This document shows positions 46,585 to 54,258 of a stretch of DNA of 64,000 nucleotides, piece by piece. Within the stretch, counting starts at the first letter, position 1. Each line of letters opens with the position of its first letter. A program made the position numbers and the translations under genes. The notes below the pieces were generated by a model that saw nothing but the letters and a program-made list of their open reading frames with translations, ran no database searches and was not told the origin of the DNA. Source of the stretch: Streptomyces sp. AA1529. Lineage in GTDB: Bacteria > Actinomycetota > Actinomycetes > Streptomycetales > Streptomycetaceae. The DNA is taken from positions 1 to 64,000 of the forward strand of contig NZ_ALAP01000042.1 of the NCBI RefSeq assembly GCF_000280905.1, in the 5' to 3' direction.

Positions 46585-47631
46585 ATGGAGCGAAGGCACC
46601 TCGGCCGCACTGGCCTGCGCGTATCCCGGATCGGACTGGGCACTCTGGGCTGGGCGCGCGGCGGCGGGAGCGACCGCGCGGCACCCGGCGCGGGAACCGG
46701 GGCGCACCCGCGGCACGACCAGCACGTACGCAACGCCGCCGACCAGCTCAAGACGTTCTGGGAAGCGGGCGGCACCCTCGTGGACACCGCGGACGTGTAC
46801 GGGGACGGCGAGGCCGAGTACCTCCTGGGACGGCTGATGCAGGACCTGGTGCCGCGCCACGACCTGGTGATCGCCACCAAGGCGGGGGGCGTGCCCGACC
46901 CCGAACGCCCCTTCGACTGCTCGCGCGGCCACCTGCTGAACGCGCTGGACGATTCCCTCGACCGGCTGGGCACCGACCACGTGGACCTGTGGCAGGTGCA
47001 CGCCTGGGACCCGTACACACCGCTGGAGGAGACACTCCAGGCACTCGACACGGCCGTCAGCAGCGGACGCGCCCGCTACGCCGGAGTGTGCGACTTCTCC
47101 GGCTGGCAGCTCGCCAAGGCGGGCACCTGGCAACGGGCCGCACCCGGAGTGCGGCAGCCGCTGGCCGCCACCCAGATGGAGTACTCGCTGCTCCAGCGGG
47201 GCGTCGAACGGGAGGCGCTGCCCGCCGCGCAGGACCTCGGCATCGGGCTGCTGCCCTCCTCGCCCCTGGGGCGCGGAGTACTGACCGGCAAGTACCGCGA
47301 ACCCGGCCCGCCGCCGACCGGCTCGCGCGGCGCCTCCGAGCGGCTGGCCGCCTTCGTGGAGCCCTACCTGGACGGGACCGCGGCCCGGATCACCGACGCG
47401 GTGGCCACCGCGGCCGACGGGCTCGCGCTGCCGCCGCTCCAGGTGGCCCTGGCCTGGGTCCGCGACCGGCCCGGGGTGGTGGCACCGATCGTCGGCGCAC
47501 GCACGGCGGAGCAGTTGACGCAGGCGCTGTCGGTGGAGGGCCTTAGTCTTCCAGACGAGATCCGCGCGGCCCTGGACGACGTCTCGGCCCCCGTGCACCG
47601 CTACCCCGACCATGACTGGAGCGAGCTGTGA
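46585..47631 (+). CDS. Aldo/keto reductase
   Basis: 348-aa NADPH-dependent reductase. The barrel shows the catalytic set: Asp and Tyr in LVDTADVYGDG, Lys in VIATKAGG and His in WQVHAWDPY. An inserted loop rich in Gly/His (about residues 33-55) is unusual. The ATG at 46585 follows family length; an earlier GTG 46561 adds eight residues. Its stop overlaps the next start as GTGA. It probably shares the TetR-like operator with the divergent oxidoreductase. Confidence 0.92.
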   Translation: MERRHLGRTGLRVSRIGLGTLGWARGGGSDRAAPGAGTGAHPRHDQHVRNAADQLKTFWEAGGTLVDTADVYGDGEAEYLLGRLMQDLVPRHDLVIATKAGGVPDPERPFDCSRGHLLNALDDSLDRLGTDHVDLWQVHAWDPYTPLEETLQALDTAVSSGRARYAGVCDFSGWQLAKAGTWQRAAPGVRQPLAATQMEYSLLQRGVEREALPAAQDLGIGLLPSSPLGRGVLTGKYREPGPPPTGSRGASERLAAFVEPYLDGTAARITDAVATAADGLALPPLQVALAWVRDRPGVVAPIVGARTAEQLTQALSVEGLSLPDEIRAALDDVSAPVHRYPDHDWSEL

Positions 47632-49763
47632 GCAACGAGAAGGCAGCCGAACTCCTCGCGGCCGTCCGCGCGGTGGAGAGCGGCGAACGCTCCGCCACCT
47701 CCTTCTTCACCGAACCCGCCGCCGGACCGGCCCCCCGCAGCGGCCCCCGCGCCCGGCCGGGCGGCCCGGAGTCCGGCGCCGCGGGCGGCCCGACCGGAGC
47801 CCGCGGCGCAGCGGTGCCCCCGCCGGGGCGTGCGGAGCGCTCCGGCCGGCAGGACGGCCCGGTCACCGTCCCGGAGGGGGTGCGCGCCCTGCTGGCGGAG
47901 GGCAGTGCCCCGGAGGAGCTGGCCCGGCGTGTGACCGAGACGCTCGGGGAGGGCGCGGAGAGCGTGCTGCGCGCCGACCCCTGGCAGCTCCTCGCGGTTC
48001 CCGGGGTGCTCCCCGAGCAGGCCGACGGCTTCGCCCGGGCGCTGCTGGGCGACGAGGCCGGGCCGGACGACCCGCGGCGGGCGGTGGCGCTGGTGGTCCG
48101 GCTGCTGGAGCACGCGGCGCTGCGGGGCGACACGGTACTGACGCCGGACGCCCTGGGCAGGGGCCTGGCCGGGCACGCGGTACCGGACCCCGAGGAGGCC
48201 GTACGGCAGGCCGTGGACGCGGGAGCCGTCCTGGTCTTCGAGGACGCGCTGGACGCGGGGCCGGTGCCCTCGGCCATGACCGAGGGCGAGGCCGAGGAGG
48301 AGCGCCCGGTCGCCCTCCTGGTGGGCCTGGACCGGTACGCGCTCGCGGAGGAGAGCCTCGCGGACGGGCTCGCCCGCGTCGCGGGCACGTTCGCCTCCGC
48401 GGAGCCGGCGGGCGGTCCGGCGGACTCCGCGGAAACGGCGGACGGTGCTCCGGCCGGAGCCGCGGGGACCGACGACGGCTGGGAGGCTGCCGCCGGGAGT
48501 GCCTCCACCTCCTCGGCGCGCGAGCTGATCCGGGCGGTGGCCGGAAGCGGGCTGGTCACCCATACGGGTGGTGAGGCGTCCCGCGGGGAGGTCGCCGCCG
48601 CGCTGGTCGCGGCGCGGGCGCTCGGGCTGCGTGCCGCAGTCCTCACCCATACGGATGAGGGCCGGGAGCGCATGGCCCGCCTCCTCGCCGAGCACTCGGC
48701 CTCCCACCCGGACACCGATCCGGACAGCACCCCGGCCGGCGGCGATGCGGCTCCGGCCCCGGACTGCGCCACCGTCGCCGGGGTGCTGGCAGGCACGGAC
48801 GGTCCGGAGCGGGACACGGAAGGAGCGCTCCGCGTCGATGTGCTGGCCGTCTGCGACGCGCCGCAGTTGGACGCGGAGACGGCCGCGGCGCTGCTGGAGG
48901 CGCTGCCGGACGGGGCGCGTCTGCTGCTCAGCGGAGACCCGGGCCTGCTGGGCGCCGCGGGCCCCGGGCAGGTGTTCGGAGACCTGATGGCGGCCCGGTA
49001 CTGCCCGCACGTCGCTTCCCGCACCCCGGACCCCGGGCCGATCGGCGAGCTGGTGTCGGGCATCGGCATCGGAGAGCTGAGCCAGGTGGCGGCCCCCGGC
49101 AAGGAGGTGGTGATCGTCCCCGTCGCCGACCCCGGCGAGGCCGTCCACCGGACGGTGCAGCTCGTCAAGGACTCGGTGCCGCGTGCCCTCGGCGTCCCGT
49201 CCGCCGAGACCCAAGTGATCACTCCGGGTCACGGCGGCTCCGCGGGCACCCGCGCGCTCAACGCCGCTCTCAAGGAACAGCTCAACCCGGGCCCGGGCCG
49301 CTTCGGCGGCTTCGACCCCGGTGACCGGGTCGCCCACTCCCCCGCGCCGGGCCGCACGCGCATCGGCACGGTGTCCTCGGCCGACGCGGACGGCCTCCAG
49401 CTGGCCTGCGGGGACCGGCGGGTGACGGTCCCGCCCGAGCGGGTGCCCGAAACGGTGCGGCACGGCTGGGCCGTGACGGCCCACCAGGCCGCCGGGATCC
49501 GCTGGCCCGCCGCCGTCGTGGTACTGCCCGGGGACGCCACGGAGGCGCTGACCCGGGAGTGGGTCTACACAGCCTTCGGCCGGGGCGAGCGCCATCTGTC
49601 GGTCGTGCACGGAGCGGGCGACGCGCTCCCCCGCGCGGTCGCCTCGGCCGCGGCGCGGGAGCGTACGACCCGGCTGCGGACCCTGCTGACCGAGTCCGCC
49701 CGCGCCGCCGAGGCGGCGCGGGCGGCGGAGGCGACAGAAGCGGCAGAGGCGGCCGACGGCTGA
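47628..49763 (+). CDS. RecD2-like helix-hairpin-helix protein with degenerate helicase motifs
   Basis: 711-aa protein with RecD2 architecture: HhH-like segment (ADPWQLLAVPGVLPEQADGF, about residue 116), then an SF1B helicase-like domain. Motif III (LLLSGDPGLLGAAGPGQVFG) and a motif V-like TAHQAAGIRWPAAVVVL remain. The Walker A loop is replaced by THTGGEASRGE, motif II reads CDAPQ instead of DEA(S/Q), and the motif VI arginine region is YTAFGRGER. So ATP hydrolysis is very unlikely. The N-terminus and a middle loop are Gly/Ala/Ser-rich. It begins inside the aldo/keto reductase stop, GTGA, so is translationally coupled. It may bind DNA or a partner without unwinding. Confidence 0.78.
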   Translation: MSNEKAAELLAAVRAVESGERSATSFFTEPAAGPAPRSGPRARPGGPESGAAGGPTGARGAAVPPPGRAERSGRQDGPVTVPEGVRALLAEGSAPEELARRVTETLGEGAESVLRADPWQLLAVPGVLPEQADGFARALLGDEAGPDDPRRAVALVVRLLEHAALRGDTVLTPDALGRGLAGHAVPDPEEAVRQAVDAGAVLVFEDALDAGPVPSAMTEGEAEEERPVALLVGLDRYALAEESLADGLARVAGTFASAEPAGGPADSAETADGAPAGAAGTDDGWEAAAGSASTSSARELIRAVAGSGLVTHTGGEASRGEVAAALVAARALGLRAAVLTHTDEGRERMARLLAEHSASHPDTDPDSTPAGGDAAPAPDCATVAGVLAGTDGPERDTEGALRVDVLAVCDAPQLDAETAAALLEALPDGARLLLSGDPGLLGAAGPGQVFGDLMAARYCPHVASRTPDPGPIGELVSGIGIGELSQVAAPGKEVVIVPVADPGEAVHRTVQLVKDSVPRALGVPSAETQVITPGHGGSAGTRALNAALKEQLNPGPGRFGGFDPGDRVAHSPAPGRTRIGTVSSADADGLQLACGDRRVTVPPERVPETVRHGWAVTAHQAAGIRWPAAVVVLPGDATEALTREWVYTAFGRGERHLSVVHGAGDALPRAVASAAARERTTRLRTLLTESARAAEAARAAEATEAAEAADG

Positions 49764-49808
49764 GCCGGGACGGCAGCGGCGCCGGGGCGGCCCGCCGCGC
49801 CGCCCGCG

Positions 49809-50654
49809 CTACGTGCGGCGGGCGGCGGACACTCCGCTGCCGGCGCCGTCCCCGTCCTCGTCGTAGCCGTCAGCGTCGTCGTAGCCGTCCTCGTCTCCGT
49901 CCTCGTCGTCGTCTCCGTCCTCGTCCGCTTCCTCGCTGCGGGCCTCGAGCACCAGGTCCTCCTCGTCCTCGTCGAAGACGGCGGAGACGTCGAAGCGGCA
50001 GACCACGCGCTGCGGATCCGCCTGCTCGAACGGGGCCGACAGCCACTCGCCGGGCTCGGCCGCCTCGTCGACCGCCGTGACCCAGAGGGTGGAGTCGCCC
50101 TCCTCCAGGCCGAACTCCTTGTGGCGGGTGGCGATCTCGTCCGGCTCGAACTCGCCGAAGAGCACACCGAGCGCCGCGTGCACACTGTTGCTCGGTGCCG
50201 CCCCCTCGTACCGCTCGTCCTCCGCGGAGTCCGGGTCCAGCTCGGTGATCCGCTCGGCCTGGGCCTGCAGCCGGTGCGGCTCGGAGATGACATAGTCCCG
50301 CCGGATCAGGACGCTCAGCGCGGTGGGCACATCGGGTCCGGTGTAGGCCGGCAGGCTCTCGCTGCTGGGGATCTCGAACGGGGTGACCTCGTCGTAGGCC
50401 TCGTACAGCAGCTCGTCGTAGGTCTCGCCGGCGGCGGCCAGCGCGTCGAAGGCGGCATAGACGGCGGAGTCGAGTTCGGCGGCGTACTGCTCAGCCGACG
50501 AGGCGTCCCGCTCACCCGCACCACCCGCTCCGGCAGGCACCCGGGACTCCCCCGCGCGGCGCTCGACGGCTTCGAGGTGCCGGTCCAGCGCGGCTTTGAC
50601 CGCTTCGGCGGCGGCGCGTACGTCGGCAGCGGTGGGCTGCGCAGCATCAGACAT
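49809..50654 (-). CDS. Hypothetical protein with acidic repeat tail
   Basis: 281-aa cytoplasmic-looking protein. The first 60 residues form an Ala/Glu-rich helix (ADVRAAAEAVKAALDRHLE). The middle is a mixed alpha/beta domain with PDVPTALSVLIRRDYVIS. From about residue 245 there is a highly acidic tail of Asp/Glu/Gly/Tyr repeats (DEDGDDDEDGDEDGYDD). No motif is recognised; related proteins occur in other Streptomyces near the DUF5703 gene. It is divergent from that small gene. Confidence 0.72.
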   Translation of the reverse strand: MSDAAQPTAADVRAAAEAVKAALDRHLEAVERRAGESRVPAGAGGAGERDASSAEQYAAELDSAVYAAFDALAAAGETYDELLYEAYDEVTPFEIPSSESLPAYTGPDVPTALSVLIRRDYVISEPHRLQAQAERITELDPDSAEDERYEGAAPSNSVHAALGVLFGEFEPDEIATRHKEFGLEEGDSTLWVTAVDEAAEPGEWLSAPFEQADPQRVVCRFDVSAVFDEDEEDLVLEARSEEADEDGDDDEDGDEDGYDDADGYDEDGDGAGSGVSAARRT

Positions 50655-50701
50655 AGTGCAGACGCTATCGGCAGACGGGGTCCGCACGCACAATAGAGAC
50701 G

Positions 50702-50890
50702 ATGCCGGAATACGAATTTCGCGATGTGTACGTCCCACGGGGCGTCTCCCGTAGGGCCGCGACCCAGTTGCTCACCGACCAGGCGGAGTACGGGCACTGG
50801 GAACTGGCCCGCACCCGGCTGTATCCGGACGGCAGCCGCCGGGTGCGGCTGCGCCGCCGCATCATCCGCCAGCTTCGCCCGACCTGGTGA
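50702..50890 (+). CDS. DUF5703-family small protein
   Basis: 62-aa conserved actinobacterial protein. Beginning MPEYEFRDVYVPRGVSRR, it has a helix with TQLLTDQAEYGHWELAR and ends with a strongly basic RVRLRRRIIRQLRP. The conserved YEF...WEL pattern marks the family. It may bind nucleic acid or an anionic partner because of the basic tail. Transcribed alone, divergent from the acidic-tail gene; notably one is basic and its neighbour acidic. Confidence 0.8.
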   Translation: MPEYEFRDVYVPRGVSRRAATQLLTDQAEYGHWELARTRLYPDGSRRVRLRRRIIRQLRPTW

Positions 50891-50995
50891 TCGCCGGTCG
50901 CGGATTCCCCCTGGTCACGGGTGTCCGCACGGTACGGGGTGACCGTCGGCGCGGAGCAGGAGAGCCGCGGGGGGGGAGCCCTGCAGAAGAACCGA

Positions 50996-51032
50996 GAGGG
51001 AGCGGGCCCGGCGGTGCGGGACCCGCTCCCTC
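50996..51032. terminator. Terminator between DUF5703 gene and chpC
   Basis: Perfect 11-bp stem (50996-51006 against 51022-51032). The convergent flanking genes suggest it works in both directions. Confidence 0.7.
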
Positions 51033-51130
51033 GGCTTGACCGGCGCGGCGACCGCGCCGGAACACCGGCCCGCGCGTCAGGTCGCGGAATGCCGGTCGAG
51101 CACAGCGCCGGGGTCGGCGCTGCGCCCCGG

Positions 51131-52045
51131 TCAGCGCTTGGCGGCGGGCCGGGAGCGCCGGTAGAGCACGTATCCCCCGGCGAGCATGCCCAGGCTGACC
51201 GGCGCGGCGATGCCGAGCTGCGAGCCGGCACCGGTGTGCGCGAGCTCCCCGCCGTCTTCCGGGGTGTCGGAGTCGGAGACCTGGGCCGCGGCGACGGTCT
51301 CCGGTGTGGACGGAGCGTGCACCTCACCGGAGCTGCCCGGCTGGGTGGGCGACTGCGGAGTGGACGGCTCGCCGGGCTCGCCGGGCTCGCTGGGCTGCCC
51401 CGGGTTGCCGGGCTCATCCGGGTTCCCCGGCTCGTCGGGGTTCCCGGGCTCATCCGGGTTCCCCGGCTCGTCCGGATTACCGGGCTCATCGGGGTTCCCC
51501 GGCTCATCCGGGTTCCCGGGCTCATCGGGGTTCCCGGGCTCATCCGGGTTCCCCGGCTCGTCCGGGTTCCCGGGCTCGTCCGGATACCCGGGATCGGTGG
51601 GCCCCGGGTGCGACGGATTGGCGCAGCCGTTGCCGTGCGCCGGGTTGAGCGCGCCGACCACGTCCACGGTGTTGCCGCAGACGTTCACCGGCACGTCGAC
51701 CGGCGCCTGAACGTCGTTGCCCGAGCCGACGCCGGGCGAATCGTGGGCGGTGCCCTGCGCATGGGCCCCGCTTCCGCCCTGCGGGCTGCCGCCACCGCTT
51801 CCGGTGCCGTTCCCGCAGCTGTTGCCGGACGCCGGGTTGAGCAGCCCGAGGACGTTGACGGTGTTGCCGCAGATGTTCACCGTGACGTTCACCGGCGCCT
51901 GGACGGTGTTGCCGGAGAGAACTCCGGGCGAGTTCGCGCCGGCGCCCTGGGCGCCCGAGTCGGCGAATGCGGTCCCCCCGGAGACCGCGAGAAGACCGCC
52001 GGCGGCGGCCATGGTGATCAGGCCCTTTCTGGTGCCCTGACGCAT
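51131..52045 (-). CDS. chpC: Long chaplin ChpC-type, sortase-anchored
   Basis: 304-aa surface protein. The signal peptide is residues 1-28 (AFA|DSG). Two chaplin domains follow (about 30-75 and 100-143), each with the two-Cys pattern: NICGNTVNVLGLLNPASGNSC and NVCGNTVDVVGALNPAHGNGC. A linker of ten PDEPGN repeats follows, then the sortase motif LAHTG, a membrane helix and RRSRPAAKR. In Streptomyces, such long chaplins are bound to the wall of aerial hyphae by sortase and help rodlet assembly. It lies next to chpH, an arrangement like that of chpC/chpH in S. coelicolor. Confidence 0.93.
   Translation of the reverse strand: MRQGTRKGLITMAAAGGLLAVSGGTAFADSGAQGAGANSPGVLSGNTVQAPVNVTVNICGNTVNVLGLLNPASGNSCGNGTGSGGGSPQGGSGAHAQGTAHDSPGVGSGNDVQAPVDVPVNVCGNTVDVVGALNPAHGNGCANPSHPGPTDPGYPDEPGNPDEPGNPDEPGNPDEPGNPDEPGNPDEPGNPDEPGNPDEPGNPDEPGNPDEPGNPGQPSEPGEPGEPSTPQSPTQPGSSGEVHAPSTPETVAAAQVSDSDTPEDGGELAHTGAGSQLGIAAPVSLGMLAGGYVLYRRSRPAAKR
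51408..51587 (-). repeat. Ten tandem 18-bp repeats in chpC
   Basis: Ten 18-bp units with synonymous changes encode PDEPGN, forming a Pro-rich spacer between the chaplin domains and the sortase signal. The codon for Gly/Pro drifts between units, so copy number change is likely the main variation. Confidence 0.9.
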
Positions 52046-52134
52046 GATGTTGGAATCCCCTGCCTAGTGGTGGCTGTTGGTGACCGGCCAGGGGGAGGCG
52101 CACCTGCGCACCCTCCCACCCCCCGAGACCCGAG

Positions 52135-52167
52135 GGCCCCGGAGCGCGTGGCGCGTGCTCCGGGGCC
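52135..52167 (-). terminator. Terminator after chpH
   Basis: Perfect 11-bp stem (52135-52145 against 52157-52167), extended by weaker pairs, 46 bp past the chpH stop. Confidence 0.75.
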
Positions 52168-52213
52168 GCTCAGATGCACATGCCTCACCGATCGCGTCGG
52201 ATGAGGCGTGACG

Positions 52214-52447
52214 TCACTGGTTGACGCAGGTGTTGCCGAAGGCCGGGTTCAGCAGCCCGATCACGGAGATCGTGTTGCCGCAGGCGTTCACCGGCACGTG
52301 GACCGGGACCTGCACGGTGTTGCCGGAAACGACGCCGGGGGAGTTCACGGCGGCGCCCTGCGCACCGGAGTCGGCAACGGCCATACCCGCACCAGCCAGC
52401 ACAAGACCGCTGGTGACAGCCGCGGCGGCGATGACCTTCTTGATCAT
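52214..52447 (-). CDS. chpH: Short chaplin ChpH
   Basis: 77-aa secreted amyloid-forming protein. Signal peptide residues 1-25 (VADSG after AGMA) is followed by a single chaplin domain with Cys in NACGNTISVIGLLNPAFGNTCVNQ. The short form assembles with other chaplins on aerial hyphae and spores to lower surface tension. A clear GGAGG site precedes the ATG at 52447. The 255-bp upstream gap must hold the developmentally regulated promoter, but I see no convincing -10/-35. Confidence 0.95.
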   Translation of the reverse strand: MIKKVIAAAAVTSGLVLAGAGMAVADSGAQGAAVNSPGVVSGNTVQVPVHVPVNACGNTISVIGLLNPAFGNTCVNQ

Positions 52448-52702
52448 TATTCCTCCTAGTTGGCAATACGACCCCAGCAGGGGGTCGCACTCCCTGTAAC
52501 GAGGATGGAGGAATGAGGCTACGAACTGACTAGATCATTCACCCGTCCCGGTGACTTCCGCACAGGCTGTCGATTCGAGACCCCACCGCACCACTCCTTC
52601 GGAGGAACACCGCCGGGGAACCGGGCAAGGTTCCGGACGTTGATCGGAAAAGCGCCGGTCACAGCAGCCGATCAACGCCACGCACCGGCACCCCGGTGGG
52701 CG

Positions 52703-54034
52703 TCAAGCCCGATCCAGGAACCGGTCCAGCACACGGACACCGAACTGGAGTCCGTCGACCGGGACGCGCTCGTCCACCCCGTGGAACATGCCGGCGAAGT
52801 CGAGCTCCGGCGGCAGCTTCAACGGCGCGAAACCGAAGCAGCGGATTCCCAGATCGTCGAAGGACTTGGCGTCGGTGCCGCCCGAGAGCATGTACGGCAC
52901 GGCGCGCGCGATCGGGTCCTCCGCCCGCAGCGAGGACTGCATGGCGTCCACCAAGGCACCGTCGAACGTCGTCTCCAGCGCCCGGTCGGCGTGCACGTCC
53001 TCACGCCGCACCCGCGGCCCCAGCAGCCGGTCCAGATCGGCCAGGAACTCCTCCTCGTGCCCGGGGAGGAACCGCCCGTCCACATGCGCGGTCGCCTGCC
53101 CGGGAATCACGTTGACCTTGTAGCCGGCCCCGAGCTGGGTGGGCGCGGTGGTGTTCTGCAACGTCGCACCGATGATCTTCGCGATGCCGCCGAGCCGGGC
53201 GAGCGTCTCCTCCATGTCCTCCGGGTCCAGCTCGACGCCGAGCGCGTCGGAGAGCTCGTCCAGGAAGGAGCGGACCGTCTTGGTCACCCGCACCGGGAAC
53301 TTATGCCGCCCCAGCCGCCCCACGGCCTCGCACAGCTCGGTGATCGCGTTGTCGTCGTTGGTCATGGACCCGTGGCCGGCCGTGCCGTCCACGGTGAGCC
53401 GCATCCAGTGCATGCCCTTCTGCGCCGTCTCGACCAGATACAGCCGCAGATCCTCGTTGACCGTGAAGGAGAACCCGCCGACCTCCCCGATGGCCTCGGT
53501 GACCCCCTCGAAGAGGTCGGCGTGGTTGTCGACCAGGTGCCGCGCCCCGTAGACCCCGCCCGCCTCCTCGTCCGCGAGGAAGGCCAGCACGACGTCCCGG
53601 GGCGGCTTGCGACCGGACCGCATCCGCTCGCGCACCACCGCCAGCGTCATGGCGTCCATGTCCTTCATGTCCACGGCGCCGCGGCCCCACACGCAGCCGT
53701 CCGCGATCTCCCCGGAGAAGGGATGCCGCGTCCAGTCGTCCGCATTGGCGGGCACCACGTCGGTGTGCCCGTGGATGAGCAGGGCCGGGCGGGACGGGTC
53801 CTCGCCCGTGATCCGCGCCACGGTCGAGGCGCGGCCCGGGCTGGACTCGATGATCTGCGGCTCCAGCCCGACCTCGGCCAGCTTCCCGGCGACGTACTCG
53901 GCCGCCGCCCGCTCACCGGGACCCTCGTTGTTGCCGTAGTTGCTGGTGTCGATCCGGATCAGCTCACGGCAGAGGTCGACGACCTCGCTCTCGGCGCTAG
54001 CGGCACTCGCGGTCGCGGCACTGTCGGCACTCAC
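52703..54034 (-). CDS. M20-family metallopeptidase
   Basis: 443-aa zinc hydrolase of the ArgE/DapE/carboxypeptidase type. The metal ligands lie in LIHGHTDVVPA, VWGRGAVDMKDMD, FLADEEAGGVYG and, near the end, GFAPLKLPPELDFAGMFHG (His). The dimerisation domain fills residues 185-310. The ATG at 54034 is preceded by GAGGAG; no signal peptide. In Streptomyces this protein is often labelled a dipeptidase or peptidase of unknown specificity. Confidence 0.92.
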   Translation of the reverse strand: MSADSAATASAASAESEVVDLCRELIRIDTSNYGNNEGPGERAAAEYVAGKLAEVGLEPQIIESSPGRASTVARITGEDPSRPALLIHGHTDVVPANADDWTRHPFSGEIADGCVWGRGAVDMKDMDAMTLAVVRERMRSGRKPPRDVVLAFLADEEAGGVYGARHLVDNHADLFEGVTEAIGEVGGFSFTVNEDLRLYLVETAQKGMHWMRLTVDGTAGHGSMTNDDNAITELCEAVGRLGRHKFPVRVTKTVRSFLDELSDALGVELDPEDMEETLARLGGIAKIIGATLQNTTAPTQLGAGYKVNVIPGQATAHVDGRFLPGHEEEFLADLDRLLGPRVRREDVHADRALETTFDGALVDAMQSSLRAEDPIARAVPYMLSGGTDAKSFDDLGIRCFGFAPLKLPPELDFAGMFHGVDERVPVDGLQFGVRVLDRFLDRA

Positions 54035-54173
54035 GCTGCCTCCTCTTCTCGCAGGTAGACCCCCATCCTCCCGCCCGCACCCCGGCGTCCCAAGAGCCGG
54101 GTGATCGCAGTCCTCATCGGGTGCTAAGGTTTAACCCGTCGCAAGGCCGCTCACCGGCCAGGCGGCACACCCG

Positions 54174-54258
54174 GTCGGGGTGGCGGAATGGCAGACGCGC
54201 TAGCTTGAGGTGCTAGTGCCCTTTACAGGGCGTGGGGGTTCAAGTCCCCCTCCCGACA
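54174..54258 (+). tRNA. tRNA-Leu (GAG anticodon)
   Basis: 85-nt cloverleaf without encoded CCA. The acceptor stem pairs GTCGGGG with TCCCGAC; the anticodon stem CTAGC/GCTAG encloses TTGAGGT with anticodon GAG. The long variable arm TGCCCTTTACAGGGCGT is class II. T-arm GGGGG-TTCAAGT-CCCCC follows. The 3' part is shared with the recombinase 3' end, so this gene is the element's integration target. Confidence 0.97.
54223..54258. other. Predicted attachment site in tRNA-Leu
   Basis: The last codons of the serine recombinase (CREGDLNPHAL and stop) read the reverse of the tRNA 3' half (54223-54258). This overlap is what is expected of an att core. The exact crossover point and the second copy at the far end cannot be seen here. 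Confidence 0.75.
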
